Assembly: GCA_964035015.1 (NCBI GenBank)
Contig: CAXIUP010000146.1
Span: forward strand, 26,001 to 90,000
DNA: 64,000 nt
Origin: Corallium rubrum
Taxonomy: Eukaryota; Cnidaria; Anthozoa; Scleralcyonacea; Coralliidae
Reading direction: 5' to 3'
The notes below the pieces were generated by a model, which was not told where the DNA came from, made no database searches, and saw only the letters and a program-made list of their open reading frames with translations. The position numbers and the translations under genes were made by a program. Positions 27,181 through 37,900 of this stretch are shown here, piece by piece; the stretch's first letter is position 1, and the number at the start of each line of letters is the position of its first letter.

Positions 27181-28856
27181 TCAGGCATCAAGGATCATTT
27201 CAAGTGCTTCACATGCATTCACAAAGAGATATTTACCGTGTTCGTTATCTTCATCTAATGGATTCACTAACAATACTAATATGGCCATCTCCTTATCTTC
27301 AAGAACGATATTTGATTCAGGTATCTCCACATGATTCACTGTTCGAATTTCAGGCATTGGACCATCATCATCAATACCATAGGAATTCACATCCAGTGTT
27401 TCTGGGTTTACAACATCTCTCACCGTTTCATAATTAGAGTTGGCAAATTCATAAAAACCCTGCACCCATACTTGATAGGGGCTCCTATTTCCTTCAGTTG
27501 AAAGAGGGTGGTTGTTCCATTGTGTTGCAAATAATGTGAGTGCCCTGTTAATTCGAGGTTTAAACACATAATGAAGGGCAAATAGGTGGACTTCGTCCAA
27601 TGGATCCAGTAAATCGAGAGATTCCAGATAAAAGAAGAGATTACGGAAGTAACTGATGACATATGTGTTGACATCTCTCCACAATCGTTCAATCCTTTGA
27701 TTATGGACAGAAAGGCCAGTTAAAATTGGTTTTGAAGTGGGTCCAAAATGCTGCAGCATCCACCTGGCAACACCAACATTTTCTGTCCCATGATCACTCC
27801 GAATTCGACGAGGACATTGTATGTGGACATGCTATTGAGAAACAGTTGAAATACTGTCTGACTTCTGTTGTCACAAGCACAGCCAAGATAAACAATAGCT
27901 CTTGAAAACCCATCAATTCCTCCATGAACTACAAATCTCCATCGGATCATCTTGTGATTACCATCTATGTGCCTGAAATTTTAAAACAATAATATTCATA
28001 TTACAATTACATCATGCTTGATGTCTTACAACTACTCAATTTTGGCTCTTTAAAATAGTGTCTACCGTAACATACTACAATGAATTACAATCTGGTTGTG
28101 ACCCTCAAATCTTGGAAGGAGAAATAGTATATTGGTCCATACCCCTCCCCCCATTAAATCCATCATTAACCTCGTTCCCAGGGCCTTTCCCCAAAAAATA
28201 TAAGGTAATGACATGAGATACCGATAACATGCATAGTTGCCATGATTCATTGCTTTTGGCATCAGTTGCAGCTAAATATATAAACATAAAAAATCATACC
28301 ATAATGCATTAGGTGTTCTAACACTGTATAGTCTCCGATGGATGGCAGTTCTACGTAATTCCCTGCTAACAGGATCTATTCTTCGGATAGATTGTCGTAC
28401 TCTCTCTCTTTGTACTTTGACACCATACCCCTTTAATGCTCCTATGACCATTCTTTCACCAGAGTTTGGAGAATAGTGTGAGATGCGTTGGACAAATACG
28501 TCTAGCTCATCATCATCTATTTCACAATAGTTCAATACCTGACCTAATGTCATTCCAAGTTCACTCCGGCGTCTACGCACTGTTTTCTCTGAAACACCAA
28601 GCATCAGGGCTATCTTTTGCCAGGAAAAATGCAGTGAACGTAAGCCTTCAAGTTGCTGCTTTGGGATGAGAAATCGAGCTCGACCTGCACGTCTTCTAAC
28701 GTTCTCTTCAAGCGGGCAAGCATAGTTACAGTCGTCATTATCATCGAAGAAGTTAAATCGCTCAATAAGTCTCGAAATACGTTCTTGAAATTCCCCAATG
28801 ACTTCTTGAAAAATAAGACAAACGTCCTCCGGCCATGGCACAGCATGGTAGAACAA
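27181..28856 (-). pseudogene. Integrase-type (rve) transposase of the HECT-bearing element
   Basis: Two exons on the minus strand, 28856-28301 and 27972-27181, join in phase across a GT/AG intron. The N-terminal exon has a helix-turn-helix-like segment (WQKIALMLGVSEKTVRRRRS) and a basic region (RRIDPVSRELRR). The second exon carries the catalytic core: first Asp in HIDGNHK, second in a DHG context near 27800, and Glu in NQRIERLWRDV. This DDE order and the NQRIERLW box are typical of integrase/IS481-like enzymes. A one-base deletion near 27826 separates the first and second Asp frames. The true start is unclear: the frame upstream of 28856 is broken, although an ATG at 28988 lies just inside the right terminal repeat. 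It should cut and join the element ends. Confidence 0.82.
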
Positions 28857-29028
28857 AGATAAACCGCAAACGAATTCCTCACATCAACAGCAGCATCGTC
28901 AGTAAATGAATTACACACCAGTTCTTCATAAAGGTTAAAACCATGTCTAAATATTCGATAACGTCTTCTCTTGCGGCTAGTTCCGCCATGTTTCTACGAT
29001 TTTTGGCGCGACATTTACTTCCATTGTA

Positions 29029-29417
29029 TCGCTCTTTCTCCGCCAAAAATGTCGTTTTATTTTAGTAAAATGTCGTTTTAAATATTTGGGGAATTTCGTT
29101 TTATATATTTGACGAATTTCGTTTCATATATTTGGGAATATTCGTTTTATATTTGAGAATATTTCGTTTTATATATATACTAATGTCGTTTTATATATGG
29201 TTGTTTCGATTTATATATGATTGTTTCGATTTATATATGATTGTTTCATTTTATATATTTCTGTTTCGTTGTATATATTTCTGTTTCGCAAAATATACTT
29301 CTGTTTCGTTTTATATATGGTAATTTCGGCTTACAAAAATATATTTGAAATTACATATTTGATATATACATTATATGAATGGACGCAAAGTAATATTGTC
29401 CATCTTGGCACGCCATA
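29029..29417 (-). repeat. Right terminal inverted repeat of the HECT-integrase transposon
   Basis: This is the inverted counterpart of the left arm, uninterrupted. It carries about twelve copies of the word (T)TCGTTTTATATATTTG or its variant TTTCGATTTATATATG, and ends CCATCTTGGCACGCCATA. It is followed by the duplication TTTTTG. Confidence 0.88.
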
Positions 29418-29623
29418 TTTTTGAGCTGTTAACTTTTAATTCTGCCTTTGCAAAACATCTATTGCATGGGGAAGCCATTTTAATAAACGCTTGCTAAAAA
29501 TAATCCCTTTTGAAACCTCCTATTAAAAAACAATATAATTTTTAGAAATGAAATCTAAGTTTTGGTTTGATATGTTCAACTTTCATTAACTTGGATCTTA
29601 AGGAATTAACTTGGATCTTAAAC

Positions 29624-30943
29624 ATGGCGGACAACATGTCGGGAGAATTGCTCGTGAAAAAACAAAATCTAAGTAGCTTAAAGGTTGTTCAACTAAAAAA
29701 AGAACTCGCAGAGAGAGGTCTAACTGTGTCAGAGAACAAAAATGATCTGATTGCGAGATTAGAAGATTATTTAACAGGTCAGGATGGAAAGGATTGTGAT
29801 ACCGAATTGATTATTAGCGAGACGTCTGTGGCCAGATGTAAATCGGCAAAGTCTGTTGCTCAACGAGAAGAAAGCCAAGAAATTGATTTACCTGAGGAAG
29901 AAGAGGCTTATTGTAAGGACTGCAATAAATTAGAAATCGAGATGATGGAAGTCAAACTTGAATTGGCCATGTTATGGGCGACAGTAAACCAAATGAAAGT
30001 AAAGTCATGTAATGGCGACATGCAAGAAGACGAACATTCGAGCGGTTTGAAGCCAAACGTCAATAAGTTACTGGAGGAAAATAGAAAACTGGAAAATGAG
30101 CTTGATAACCTAAAAGCCAAATTTAAAGATCTAACAAGTGAAAATGAAGCGATTAAGCTTATGTTAGATTTAAAGGCAGAACAATCCTCGTGGTCAAAGC
30201 CGAAGCGAACTTGTTCTAACGTTAGCTTGTTGTCCAACCATGACAATGAAATACCGACAACCTCAAATCGTTTCGAAGTTCTCGAAGTCTCTCAGCCACT
30301 ATGCGATGAAGAAGCAAAACAGGCAGAAACCAATTTACGCATTGAAGCTCAGATTACTGATTACCGTGCTGTGCAAAAGTCCAAACACAACCAGTTTGCG
30401 TCGCCTCGTAATACTGATTGTGATCAACCCAGTGGAGCTGAATGTCAGACTAAACGGGTTTTATTGGTAGGAGATTCGATGGTAAAGAACATTAATCAAT
30501 CAAAAATTGGGAAAGCATTTGGTGGGAAAGCTGTTTGCCATTCTTACAGTGGAGCAACGGTGGTCGATCTTCACAACAAAGCACAGGAGGGTTTGTATAA
30601 CCACGAATATAATGCTATGATATTTCATGTGGGTACTAATGACCTGGTAAACAATGATCCTCAGGACGTCGTTGCTAGGCTGGATAGTTTCATTAAGGAC
30701 GTTAAGTTATATTCGAACACGATAGCAATTTCTAGCGTCATTGAACGGAATGACGGCAGAGTACCTCGAAGTAAAATTACAAGTTTTAATAATCTGACTC
30801 GCGATTTGTGTGCAAAGCGAGCTGTCCATTACATTGACAATGACAATATAGATAAGTCATATTTGAACAGATCTAAACTTCACCTAAACAATAATGGTGA
30901 GAGCATTAGGCAAAAACATATGCACATTTTCAAAATCAGTTAG
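29624..30943 (+). CDS. LINE ORF1: SAP domain, coiled coil and SGNH esterase-like domain
   Basis: A protein of about 439 residues if started at MADNMSG (29624); an upstream in-frame Met at 29567 is less likely. Residues about 15-50 form a SAP-like helix-extension-helix (LSSLKVVQLKKELAERGL), a DNA-binding motif. Residues about 110-190 are heptad-rich and likely coiled coil, for trimerisation. The C-terminal half is an SGNH/GDSL hydrolase fold: block I VGDSMV, block III HVGTND, and a C-terminal KLHLNNNG where the catalytic His is expected. Esterase domains are known in CR1-clade ORF1 proteins. The N-terminal SAP motif is less usual. The role is assumed to be nucleic-acid chaperoning or particle assembly. 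Confidence 0.8.
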   Translation: MADNMSGELLVKKQNLSSLKVVQLKKELAERGLTVSENKNDLIARLEDYLTGQDGKDCDTELIISETSVARCKSAKSVAQREESQEIDLPEEEEAYCKDCNKLEIEMMEVKLELAMLWATVNQMKVKSCNGDMQEDEHSSGLKPNVNKLLEENRKLENELDNLKAKFKDLTSENEAIKLMLDLKAEQSSWSKPKRTCSNVSLLSNHDNEIPTTSNRFEVLEVSQPLCDEEAKQAETNLRIEAQITDYRAVQKSKHNQFASPRNTDCDQPSGAECQTKRVLLVGDSMVKNINQSKIGKAFGGKAVCHSYSGATVVDLHNKAQEGLYNHEYNAMIFHVGTNDLVNNDPQDVVARLDSFIKDVKLYSNTIAISSVIERNDGRVPRSKITSFNNLTRDLCAKRAVHYIDNDNIDKSYLNRSKLHLNNNGESIRQKHMHIFKIS

Positions 30944-31039
30944 GCGTAACAATGTTAATATGGTTAGTTCGCATAACGATGGCTCGATTTTTCGAGGGAG
31001 ATTCACGAATCATACTCCCTTACAAACCCGTGCCCAAGA

Positions 31040-33997
31040 GTGGAGGAGATACCTCGAGTACGTTCACCATGTGACAAGAGTAATTTTAGTTTAAATGTGG
31101 AAAGTGTGAGCAGCAATCTTTCAGGTAAATTTGATTTTGATTCGATCCCTCATGTTAGAGGCTTTAAAATGGCTTTGCTGAATATTGTTAGCATACCTAA
31201 ACATTATGACGAAGTTAAGATTTCAATGTCTAGTCAATTGATTGATTTAATGGCATTTAATGAAACTAGGCTTGACCAAACTATAACTGATGGTCAGGTA
31301 AAAATTGATGGCTATGACATTGTTAGGAAAGATAGATCACGAAGAGGGGGTGGTGTGTGTATTTACCTCAGAAGCACTATTAACTACCTAAATCGGACTG
31401 ATCTCGTGCCATTAGATTTGGAAGCTGTATGCATAGAAATTCGTAAGCCAAATAGTCACCCTTTCATTGTTGCCTCGGTGTACAGGCCACCAGATTCTTC
31501 GCTTGCTTTTTTTACAAGCTTTGAGAATCTCATTAAGGCTATTGACAATGAAGATAAGGAATTATATATTCTTGGTGATCTAAATGGCGATTTGTTAAAA
31601 ACCGTACCAGACCAGCCGACAAGAAAATTGACATCTTTATATGAATTGTACCAATTATCTCAATTAATTAATGAAGCAACTCGTATAACCAAAACCTCGG
31701 CTAGTCTTCTTGACCATTATATAACAACCAACCCAGAAAAGATCACAATTTCTGGAGTTATTCATACAGAAATTAGCGATCATAGTCTTATTTTTGGGGT
31801 CAGGAAAATAAACATAACTGACAAACGCAGGGTAAACTATACCGAAGTTAGAAATATGAAAAGATTTAATGAACTACATTTTCTTGAAGATCTTATAAAT
31901 CAACCCTGGGAACAAATCTATTTCCAGGGAAACGATCCAAATCAAATGTGGCAAATTTGGAAGCAGTTGTTTCTTGAGGTCTTAGATACACATGCTCCCC
32001 TTCAGCACAGAAAGGTAAAATCATATAAAGTACCGTGGCTAACAAGTAATATAAAAGAGCTTATAAATACTAGAGATAAATTAAAGCGTAAAGCAATAAT
32101 AACAAAATCTGAAACCGATTGGAAAAACTATAAACTAGCAAGAAATTTGACAAATATTGAAATAAGAAAAGTTAAATCGGAATACTATTGCAGGAGGATT
32201 GCTGATCAAAAGTCTAACCCCAAAGAGGCATGGAAAACAATAAATAACTTACTTGGAAGAAATTGTAAAGCAACCTCTGTTAATGAACTAAACATAAATG
32301 GTACTAGCACAACGGTTCATGCAGAAATTGCTGAAAGTTTCAATGAATACTTTTCAAAAGTTGGGCCTAATCTGGCTCAGTCAATTGGTAATTCAAATTG
32401 CAACTTCGAAAGTTATGTTAAACAACCTAATACTGAATTTTCATTTTTTGAGACTATAACTGTTAGCAAAATTTGTCATCTTCTGGGGCGTTTACCAAAT
32501 TCTAAAGCAACAGGGATTGATAAAATATCTAGTAAAATTCTAAAAATTGCCTCTCCTGTTATTTCAGCAACGCTAACTTATATTTTTAACCAGGCTATTC
32601 TAAGCAATTTTCCAATTGATTGGAAAATGGCTAGAGTAACGCCTATTTATAAAAGCGGCCAGCGAAATTTGACCGAAAATTATAGACCAATCTCTGTTTT
32701 ACCAGCAATTAGTAAAATCATGGAACGAATCCTGTATGATCAACTTTATAAGTACTTGACTGAAAACAACATACTTTCTAAAAACCAATTTGGCTTTCGG
32801 CGGTTTCATTCCACTGCGACAGCTCTCCTAGACTGTACCAATAACTGGTACATAAATATGGATAGAAAAATGTTTAATTTGGTTGTATTTATTGACTTAA
32901 AAAAGGCTTTTGATACCGTCAATCATAAAATATTATTGAAAAAATTAGAACTCTACGGTGTGAAAGGAGATGCTCTATCCTTAATAGAATCGTATCTAAC
33001 TGATCGCATCCAAAAATGTCAAGTAAATGGAGTTGTTTCATCGGAGCATTCAGTGACGTGCGGGATTCCTCAAGGGTCTATTTTAGGCCCCTTACTATTT
33101 TTGCTTTATATAAATGATCTGCCAGAATGTCTGAATCATACAGATTCACGACTGTTTGCAGATGATACAAATTTAACTGCAGCTGGTAGGACAATAAATG
33201 AGGTTGAGACAGCTATGAATTTGGATCTGGATGGCCTCAGAAGATGGTTACAGGCTAACAAATTAAGTCTCAATGTAGCCAAAACTGAATTTCTGTTGAT
33301 TGGATCAAAGCCTTTACTGAGGAGTAAACAAGATAGAGAACCTGAAATTTTTATTGAACAAGAACCAATTAAACAGGTTTTTGAAAGTAAGGTACTTGGG
33401 GTCGTTGTTGATCAGCATTTGTCCTGGAATGCAAATACCGATAAAATTTGCAAGAAGATAACGTCAGGAATTGGAGCTATAAGACGGTTGAGGGATTTTG
33501 TTGACAAAGATACGTTACTTTCAGTTTATTTTGCCTTGGTTCAGCCACATTTTGATTACTGTTGTGAGGTTTGGGATGTGCTTGGTTTATGCCAAGCCAA
33601 AAGATTACAAAAACTACACAACAGATCAGCAAGAGTTCTTATGAATATGAGTAATGAAGTCAGTCATGTCGTAGCACTGAGTTCATTAGGCTGGGAAACT
33701 CTCGAGGCTCAACGAAAAAATAATAAAGCAAAATTAATGTTTAAAGTATTAAATAATTTGGGACCTCAATCTCTTACAGATCTGTTCATTAATAAACGTG
33801 ATATAACTAATTACAACTTAAGGGAAGTTAGTTCTTCACTTCAGTTGCCACAGCCTCGTACCAATAATCTAAAAAAGAGCTTCAGCTATGATGGAGCAAT
33901 TATTTGGAACTCGTTACCTACTAAAATACGAGAATGCGAGTCACTGCCTGAATTCAAAAGAAACATTGCTGCTCACTCTTTCCCAGTTCCTGTGTAA
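31040..33997 (+). CDS. LINE ORF2: APE-type endonuclease and reverse transcriptase
   Basis: An open frame of up to 985 residues. The frame opens without an ATG at 31040; the first ATG in frame near the domain is at about 31169 (MALLNIVS). The endonuclease shows the catalytic landmarks FNETRLD, SVYRPPDS, LGDLNGD, DHY and SDHSLIFGV. The RT contains SVLPAISKIMERI, QFGFRRFHSTATALL, FIDLKKAFDTVNH (motif A), GIPQGSILGPLLF and the catalytic FADDTN. The C-terminal region has the usual HYDYCCEVW-like motif (PHFDYCCEVW). The enzyme nicks target DNA and primes reverse transcription there. No stop or frameshift is visible, so it may be recently active. Confidence 0.93.
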   Translation: MEEIPRVRSPCDKSNFSLNVESVSSNLSGKFDFDSIPHVRGFKMALLNIVSIPKHYDEVKISMSSQLIDLMAFNETRLDQTITDGQVKIDGYDIVRKDRSRRGGGVCIYLRSTINYLNRTDLVPLDLEAVCIEIRKPNSHPFIVASVYRPPDSSLAFFTSFENLIKAIDNEDKELYILGDLNGDLLKTVPDQPTRKLTSLYELYQLSQLINEATRITKTSASLLDHYITTNPEKITISGVIHTEISDHSLIFGVRKINITDKRRVNYTEVRNMKRFNELHFLEDLINQPWEQIYFQGNDPNQMWQIWKQLFLEVLDTHAPLQHRKVKSYKVPWLTSNIKELINTRDKLKRKAIITKSETDWKNYKLARNLTNIEIRKVKSEYYCRRIADQKSNPKEAWKTINNLLGRNCKATSVNELNINGTSTTVHAEIAESFNEYFSKVGPNLAQSIGNSNCNFESYVKQPNTEFSFFETITVSKICHLLGRLPNSKATGIDKISSKILKIASPVISATLTYIFNQAILSNFPIDWKMARVTPIYKSGQRNLTENYRPISVLPAISKIMERILYDQLYKYLTENNILSKNQFGFRRFHSTATALLDCTNNWYINMDRKMFNLVVFIDLKKAFDTVNHKILLKKLELYGVKGDALSLIESYLTDRIQKCQVNGVVSSEHSVTCGIPQGSILGPLLFLLYINDLPECLNHTDSRLFADDTNLTAAGRTINEVETAMNLDLDGLRRWLQANKLSLNVAKTEFLLIGSKPLLRSKQDREPEIFIEQEPIKQVFESKVLGVVVDQHLSWNANTDKICKKITSGIGAIRRLRDFVDKDTLLSVYFALVQPHFDYCCEVWDVLGLCQAKRLQKLHNRSARVLMNMSNEVSHVVALSSLGWETLEAQRKNNKAKLMFKVLNNLGPQSLTDLFINKRDITNYNLREVSSSLQLPQPRTNNLKKSFSYDGAIIWNSLPTKIRECESLPEFKRNIAAHSFPVPV

Positions 33998-34264
33998 ATA
34001 ATAATATATATTATAATTTTAGTCTTATTACCAAATATTTTCCTATTATATATTACATTTTAGTTTATATCTTAGCCTGTTTTTACATTTTTACTATAAT
34101 TAAGTTAAGAACCTAAAAAGTTTGTAATTAGTTAGTTAGGAACCCAATAACGTTTTAATGTAATTAGTTAGTTAAATTTGCCACACGCCCCTCATGGAAA
34201 CCAACTACACAGTTGATGAGGTTAGCGTGTATAAATAAAGTTTTTACTACTACTACTACTACTA

Positions 34265-35880
34265 AATGATTTAAATCAGTTTTGTCATCCTACATCCATA
34301 AATTCCAAGATTTAATATAATTTGGTTTTATATCTGTTTGTTTTTATATTGGCTGTATACCAGGAGTGCTTATTTTAATCAGCCCTGGGTGGGTTGGTGG
34401 TGTTTCAAAAAAGCATGTAAAAGCGGGTGAGGGGTTGTTGCATTCATGTATAATTTTCTAGTAATTTTTGTGGCACCGTTCACGTTTTCACGAGCTTTTC
34501 TTTAGCTCTTCGGTGATACGTGGGTAAATAAATTATTATTATTATTATTACAGTCCGTAAATAAAGACTGATTTGAGGATTGTTCAATTTCTGAATGCCA
34601 TCATACTGTTCCCAACCATTATAACTTTCTTCATGTTTATCACTAAAAAAAAACGTTCGCTCCAATATACTTTTTATGTTTGTACTAACTGAACTGTAGT
34701 TCGATCTAAATCTCAAAACTGTCTAAGTAAAACCATACTTTGGTTTCACAATTAAAGCTTTGGCTTATTAACGTAAAGGGAACAAGGTAAATGTCAGAAG
34801 AATTTAGTATAAATTTAGTATAAATTAAATTACTTTTAAGATGACTTTGTAAACATTTTACACAGTTTATGTTGGTAGCCGCAGTTGTATGGAAGCTACA
34901 TTGGTGCAGAGGGATAGTCGTCAGCCTCAACCGAAGTGAAGTGAAGTTAAGTCCGGCAGGTAAGGGACAGCACTTGGATGGGTGACCACCTCCAAATATG
35001 AGGTAACACAGCAACAAGACTGACACTCCAATAATTAATGGGGTAAAACATTTTACTATATTTAAGTGCTATATATATTACCCCAAATTTAAGGGCACCT
35101 TTTGCCCCTCATTTGGGAGTAATTTTTACTCCTTATTTAATATTTAGTTTAATTTAATCGAATTTCTGTCCGAAAAAAACTGATGGGGCGTTCTGGAGAC
35201 AACTATTTACCCTTAATTTTCGGAGTAATTTTTACTCCCTGAATGTTACTGTGTGCGCATGCTCTTACATTATACACTTAGAATATCTCTCCTGCAATCA
35301 GAGAGTATACCCATGAGTTCGATTCCCAAGAAATTAAAGGACCCAGATAAATTTTCTGAATAAACAGCTTGATAGAATGAACATTCTATGCCGGTTTTTT
35401 AAGTCATAGCTTCTGATAATCCTGTAAGATACAATGGTTACTGTCGCGCTACAAATTGTTGTTAAATCAACACTGCTCAGGACGGATAGTGATGAAAAAT
35501 CTCACGTGTTTTGGCGATAATACACACAAGCACTATTTTCCATCAAGTCTCCGTGAACAAGTGTTATTTCCTCAAATCTCGCCCGTCCACTCCCATCCCT
35601 CACCGCGCGCCTTAAACCACCCAGAAGCCTCTGCGGAGGATAGAAGGAATTTACTTTATCTTCTGTAAAAATAGGTACGCAATGCGTACATGCGGATACT
35701 GGTATTTATTTCACCTACCGATAATGATTGAACAACGTAAATTGTTCACTAAAACATACTGAAAATGCTAGATAACCTTGTGACATATCAGAATATGCTC
35801 TTACGTATCATCTAGAATCGACAATAATTATTAATTTTTAAAGGCCCTTAATAACTTAACAATAATGTTTAATTCTAGCC
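34265..35880. other. Non-coding sequence with a 5S rRNA-like segment
   Basis: No gene is recognised. AT-rich, with a short (ATT)n run at 34535-34550. Position 35040-35240 contains paired words such as ATTTAAGGGCACC and AGGAGTAATTTTTACTCC that suggest another decayed repeat. Confidence 0.4.
34930..35012 (+). repeat. 5S rRNA-derived sequence (SINE3-like or pseudogene)
   Basis: AAGTTAAGTCCGGCAGG followed by CAGCACTTGGATGGGTGACC and ACCTCCAAATATGAGG closely follows the 3' half of eukaryotic 5S rRNA (GTTAAGC..CGG..AGTACTTGGATGGGTGACCGCCTGGGAATACC). The 5' half is not recognisable. It could be the head of a 5S-derived SINE or a 5S pseudogene. Confidence 0.6.
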
Positions 35881-37000
35881 CTTACTTAAACTCCAACCCA
35901 ATCCCTAACCCAAGCCCGGTCCCAACCCTAATCTTAACTCTAACCTTGAAATGACAATTTTATAGGTAAATTGGGAAAAACAGGAAACCCGATCGCTAAT
36001 CGCATTGTTAAAAGAATGTGATAATATATCGCTTTCATTCTAATCTTTACTTACGTTAGACTCTGGTAACACATGAATTGATTTGTCTCAACAATGATCA
36101 ACATGCTTTTTGAATAAGTATTTTATACACCTACATGTAACTCAAGCAGTACCAAGTTATTGAAGTACAGTTGATTTCTTTCTGCGTATATATACAGACA
36201 ATCAGACATATAGCTAAGACATCTTGGCCAAGGGCCTAACATGTCAACAGTATACATTATTTAAAACATGAAACGCGGTCCCTATAATCGCATTAAAAAA
36301 TATGATACTTATATCGCTTTAATTTCGCTCGAGTGCAATGTTAGAACTCAACACAATAAGCGTGTGATCTGCCACACCTATATTCGAATTAAAGCATTAG
36401 AGCCGGCGCAAAAAAACAGCCTGAAAATTTCCGCTTGTGAATTATAGTTAAACATCTCGGCCCAGCGCTTATCATGTTAACACTTCAAACATTAATTCAA
36501 AGGCTATTCAGGTTTCAGAAATATTGATTCGAACTGTTTAACACTCTTGTCTGAGCAAAAACGTTATAAATTGACTACACCCTTCAACATGTACTGTTAC
36601 GTCTCACCTATAGAAATAACAATAATCATTAATTTCTAATGATTAACCCCAATCTGGCAATCTCTAACCCCTATACTAAAATGTTTGAACACATGGTAAG
36701 GTTAGGTAAATCGCCAAAAACAGGAAACGCGGACGCTAATCGCATTGTTAAAGAATATGATATTTTTATGTTTTATATGGCTGCTATGTTTTAGACTCTG
36801 GTAACATATGCGTTGATGCGTCTCAATAAATCAATGTTCAACGAGTTTTTTGTAGAAGTATTGAATACGTCTACATGTAACATAAACAGTGCCAAGCACG
36901 GTTGGATTTCTGCGTGTAAACCTATAGCTAAAACATCTTAGCCGAGCGCCTAACACGTAAACACTTGGGACATTTAATAGTTAAAAGGGCATTCAATTTC
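35880..37000. repeat. Three degenerate copies of an approximately 380-bp repeat
   Basis: The segment ACAGGAAAC..CGATCGCTAATCGCATTGTTAAA..GATAATATATCGCTTT near 35975 recurs in diverged form near 36270 (GAAACGCGGTCCCTATAATCGCATT) and near 36720 (ACAGGAAACGCGGACGCTAATCGCATTG). The flanks (TTAGACTCTGGTAACA.., TACATGTAAC..) also recur. The 35890-35945 part is a run of CCCTAACCC-like words that is not a true telomere array. No coding capacity is seen. Confidence 0.6.
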
Positions 37001-37549
37001 AGAAAGATCTTTAATCCGAAGCCAAACAAGCGCTGATACTGTTTCTTCGTCCTTGAAAAGCTTGTCGTTTAGGCGACAAAGTCGAAACGCGTTCCGGAAT
37101 TATTAGAGTATAAACACCTTGTATGGTTTGATTACGTGATGCTGAGATGAACACGAGAAAGTATTGTATGTAAATATGCAGTCACCGCGCGCTTGTATTT
37201 ATAGTATAAAACAACAGAGTACATACATACATGTGCATAAAAATGTATTAAAATGCTGAAATACATATTGTTTCGAAACCAGATAATCCGCAAAATTCTC
37301 AAAACCGTTCAAATTTATACCGACAGACCAGTAGCCCACTGTCAGCTGTCGACTTGTCATATATTTCTTGGCGTCTTGTGATAGCGCGCAAATGTTCATT
37401 ACCTGAAACAAAACTCAACTTTCTATCTTCCATTCATTGTTCTGGTACACGTTCATAAACCCTTCAGACATACAAATAAGACTTCTGAAGTATGCTGATT
37501 CGGATCCGCTATTGGTCGTTTGCGTTGATCACGTGATTGACGAAAACAT

Positions 37550-37610
<61 letters not shown>

Positions 37611-37900
37611 AACACACAAACACACAAACACAAAAACACACAAACACACAACCGGGCTCATGACATAGCGGATATGGTTTAGCAACCAGTATCCGCAAAA
37701 ACTCAAGAGACCTCCGGTCTGACATCAGTGAGTTAAATTAAACTTAATATCACATGCGAAAAATGAAACATTTATGCAAACATAACTAGCCAATCAGAAA
37801 AAAAGTAGAATTGATTGAGATGGAATTAGTAATCTAATTCCTAGACGTATAAATTGTACAAAATTAAATACTTTATATCTTGTCCTGATTCGTTTGAACT
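37001..37900. other. Non-coding sequence with a (CA)n microsatellite
   Basis: Nothing is recognised except (CA)n at about 37556-37650, which ends in CAAACACA variants. The 37740-37900 part is AT-rich sequence downstream of the KDZ-like transposase. Confidence 0.5.

Larger units (their letters stand above)
20415..29417. mobile_element. 9.0 kb DNA transposon carrying a HECT E3 ligase and an rve integrase
   Basis: Both ends read TATGGCGTGCCAAGATGGAC inwards. They are flanked by the exact 6-bp duplication TTTTTG (20409-20414 and 29418-29423), so the borders are directly visible. The inverted repeats extend about 390 bp on the right (29029-29417) and 590 bp on the left (20415-21003, including a SINE-like insertion). 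Inside are a plus-strand HECT ligase gene and, converging on it, a minus-strand integrase-type transposase. Both genes carry a few frameshifts or stops, so this copy is probably recently dead. The transposase resembles IS481/retroviral-type DDE integrases. A relation to the eukaryotic IS481-like transposons is possible, but I cannot confirm it without a search. Confidence 0.88.
29424..34264 (+). mobile_element. LINE (CR1/L2-like), nearly full length
   Basis: Two ORFs in the order expected of a CR1/L2-group LINE are followed by a 3' UTR ending in a short (ACT)n tail (34246-34264) instead of poly(A). The 5' boundary is not defined: it lies somewhere after the neighbouring transposon's target duplication. 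Both ORFs are open over their conserved domains, making this the least damaged element in the window. Confidence 0.8.

Noticed and set aside
35885-35945. Telomeric or interstitial telomere repeat (CCCTAACCC-like words)
   Set aside because: Words are irregular (CCAACCC, CCCTAACCC, CCCGGTCCC) without a constant hexamer, so this is not a telomere array.
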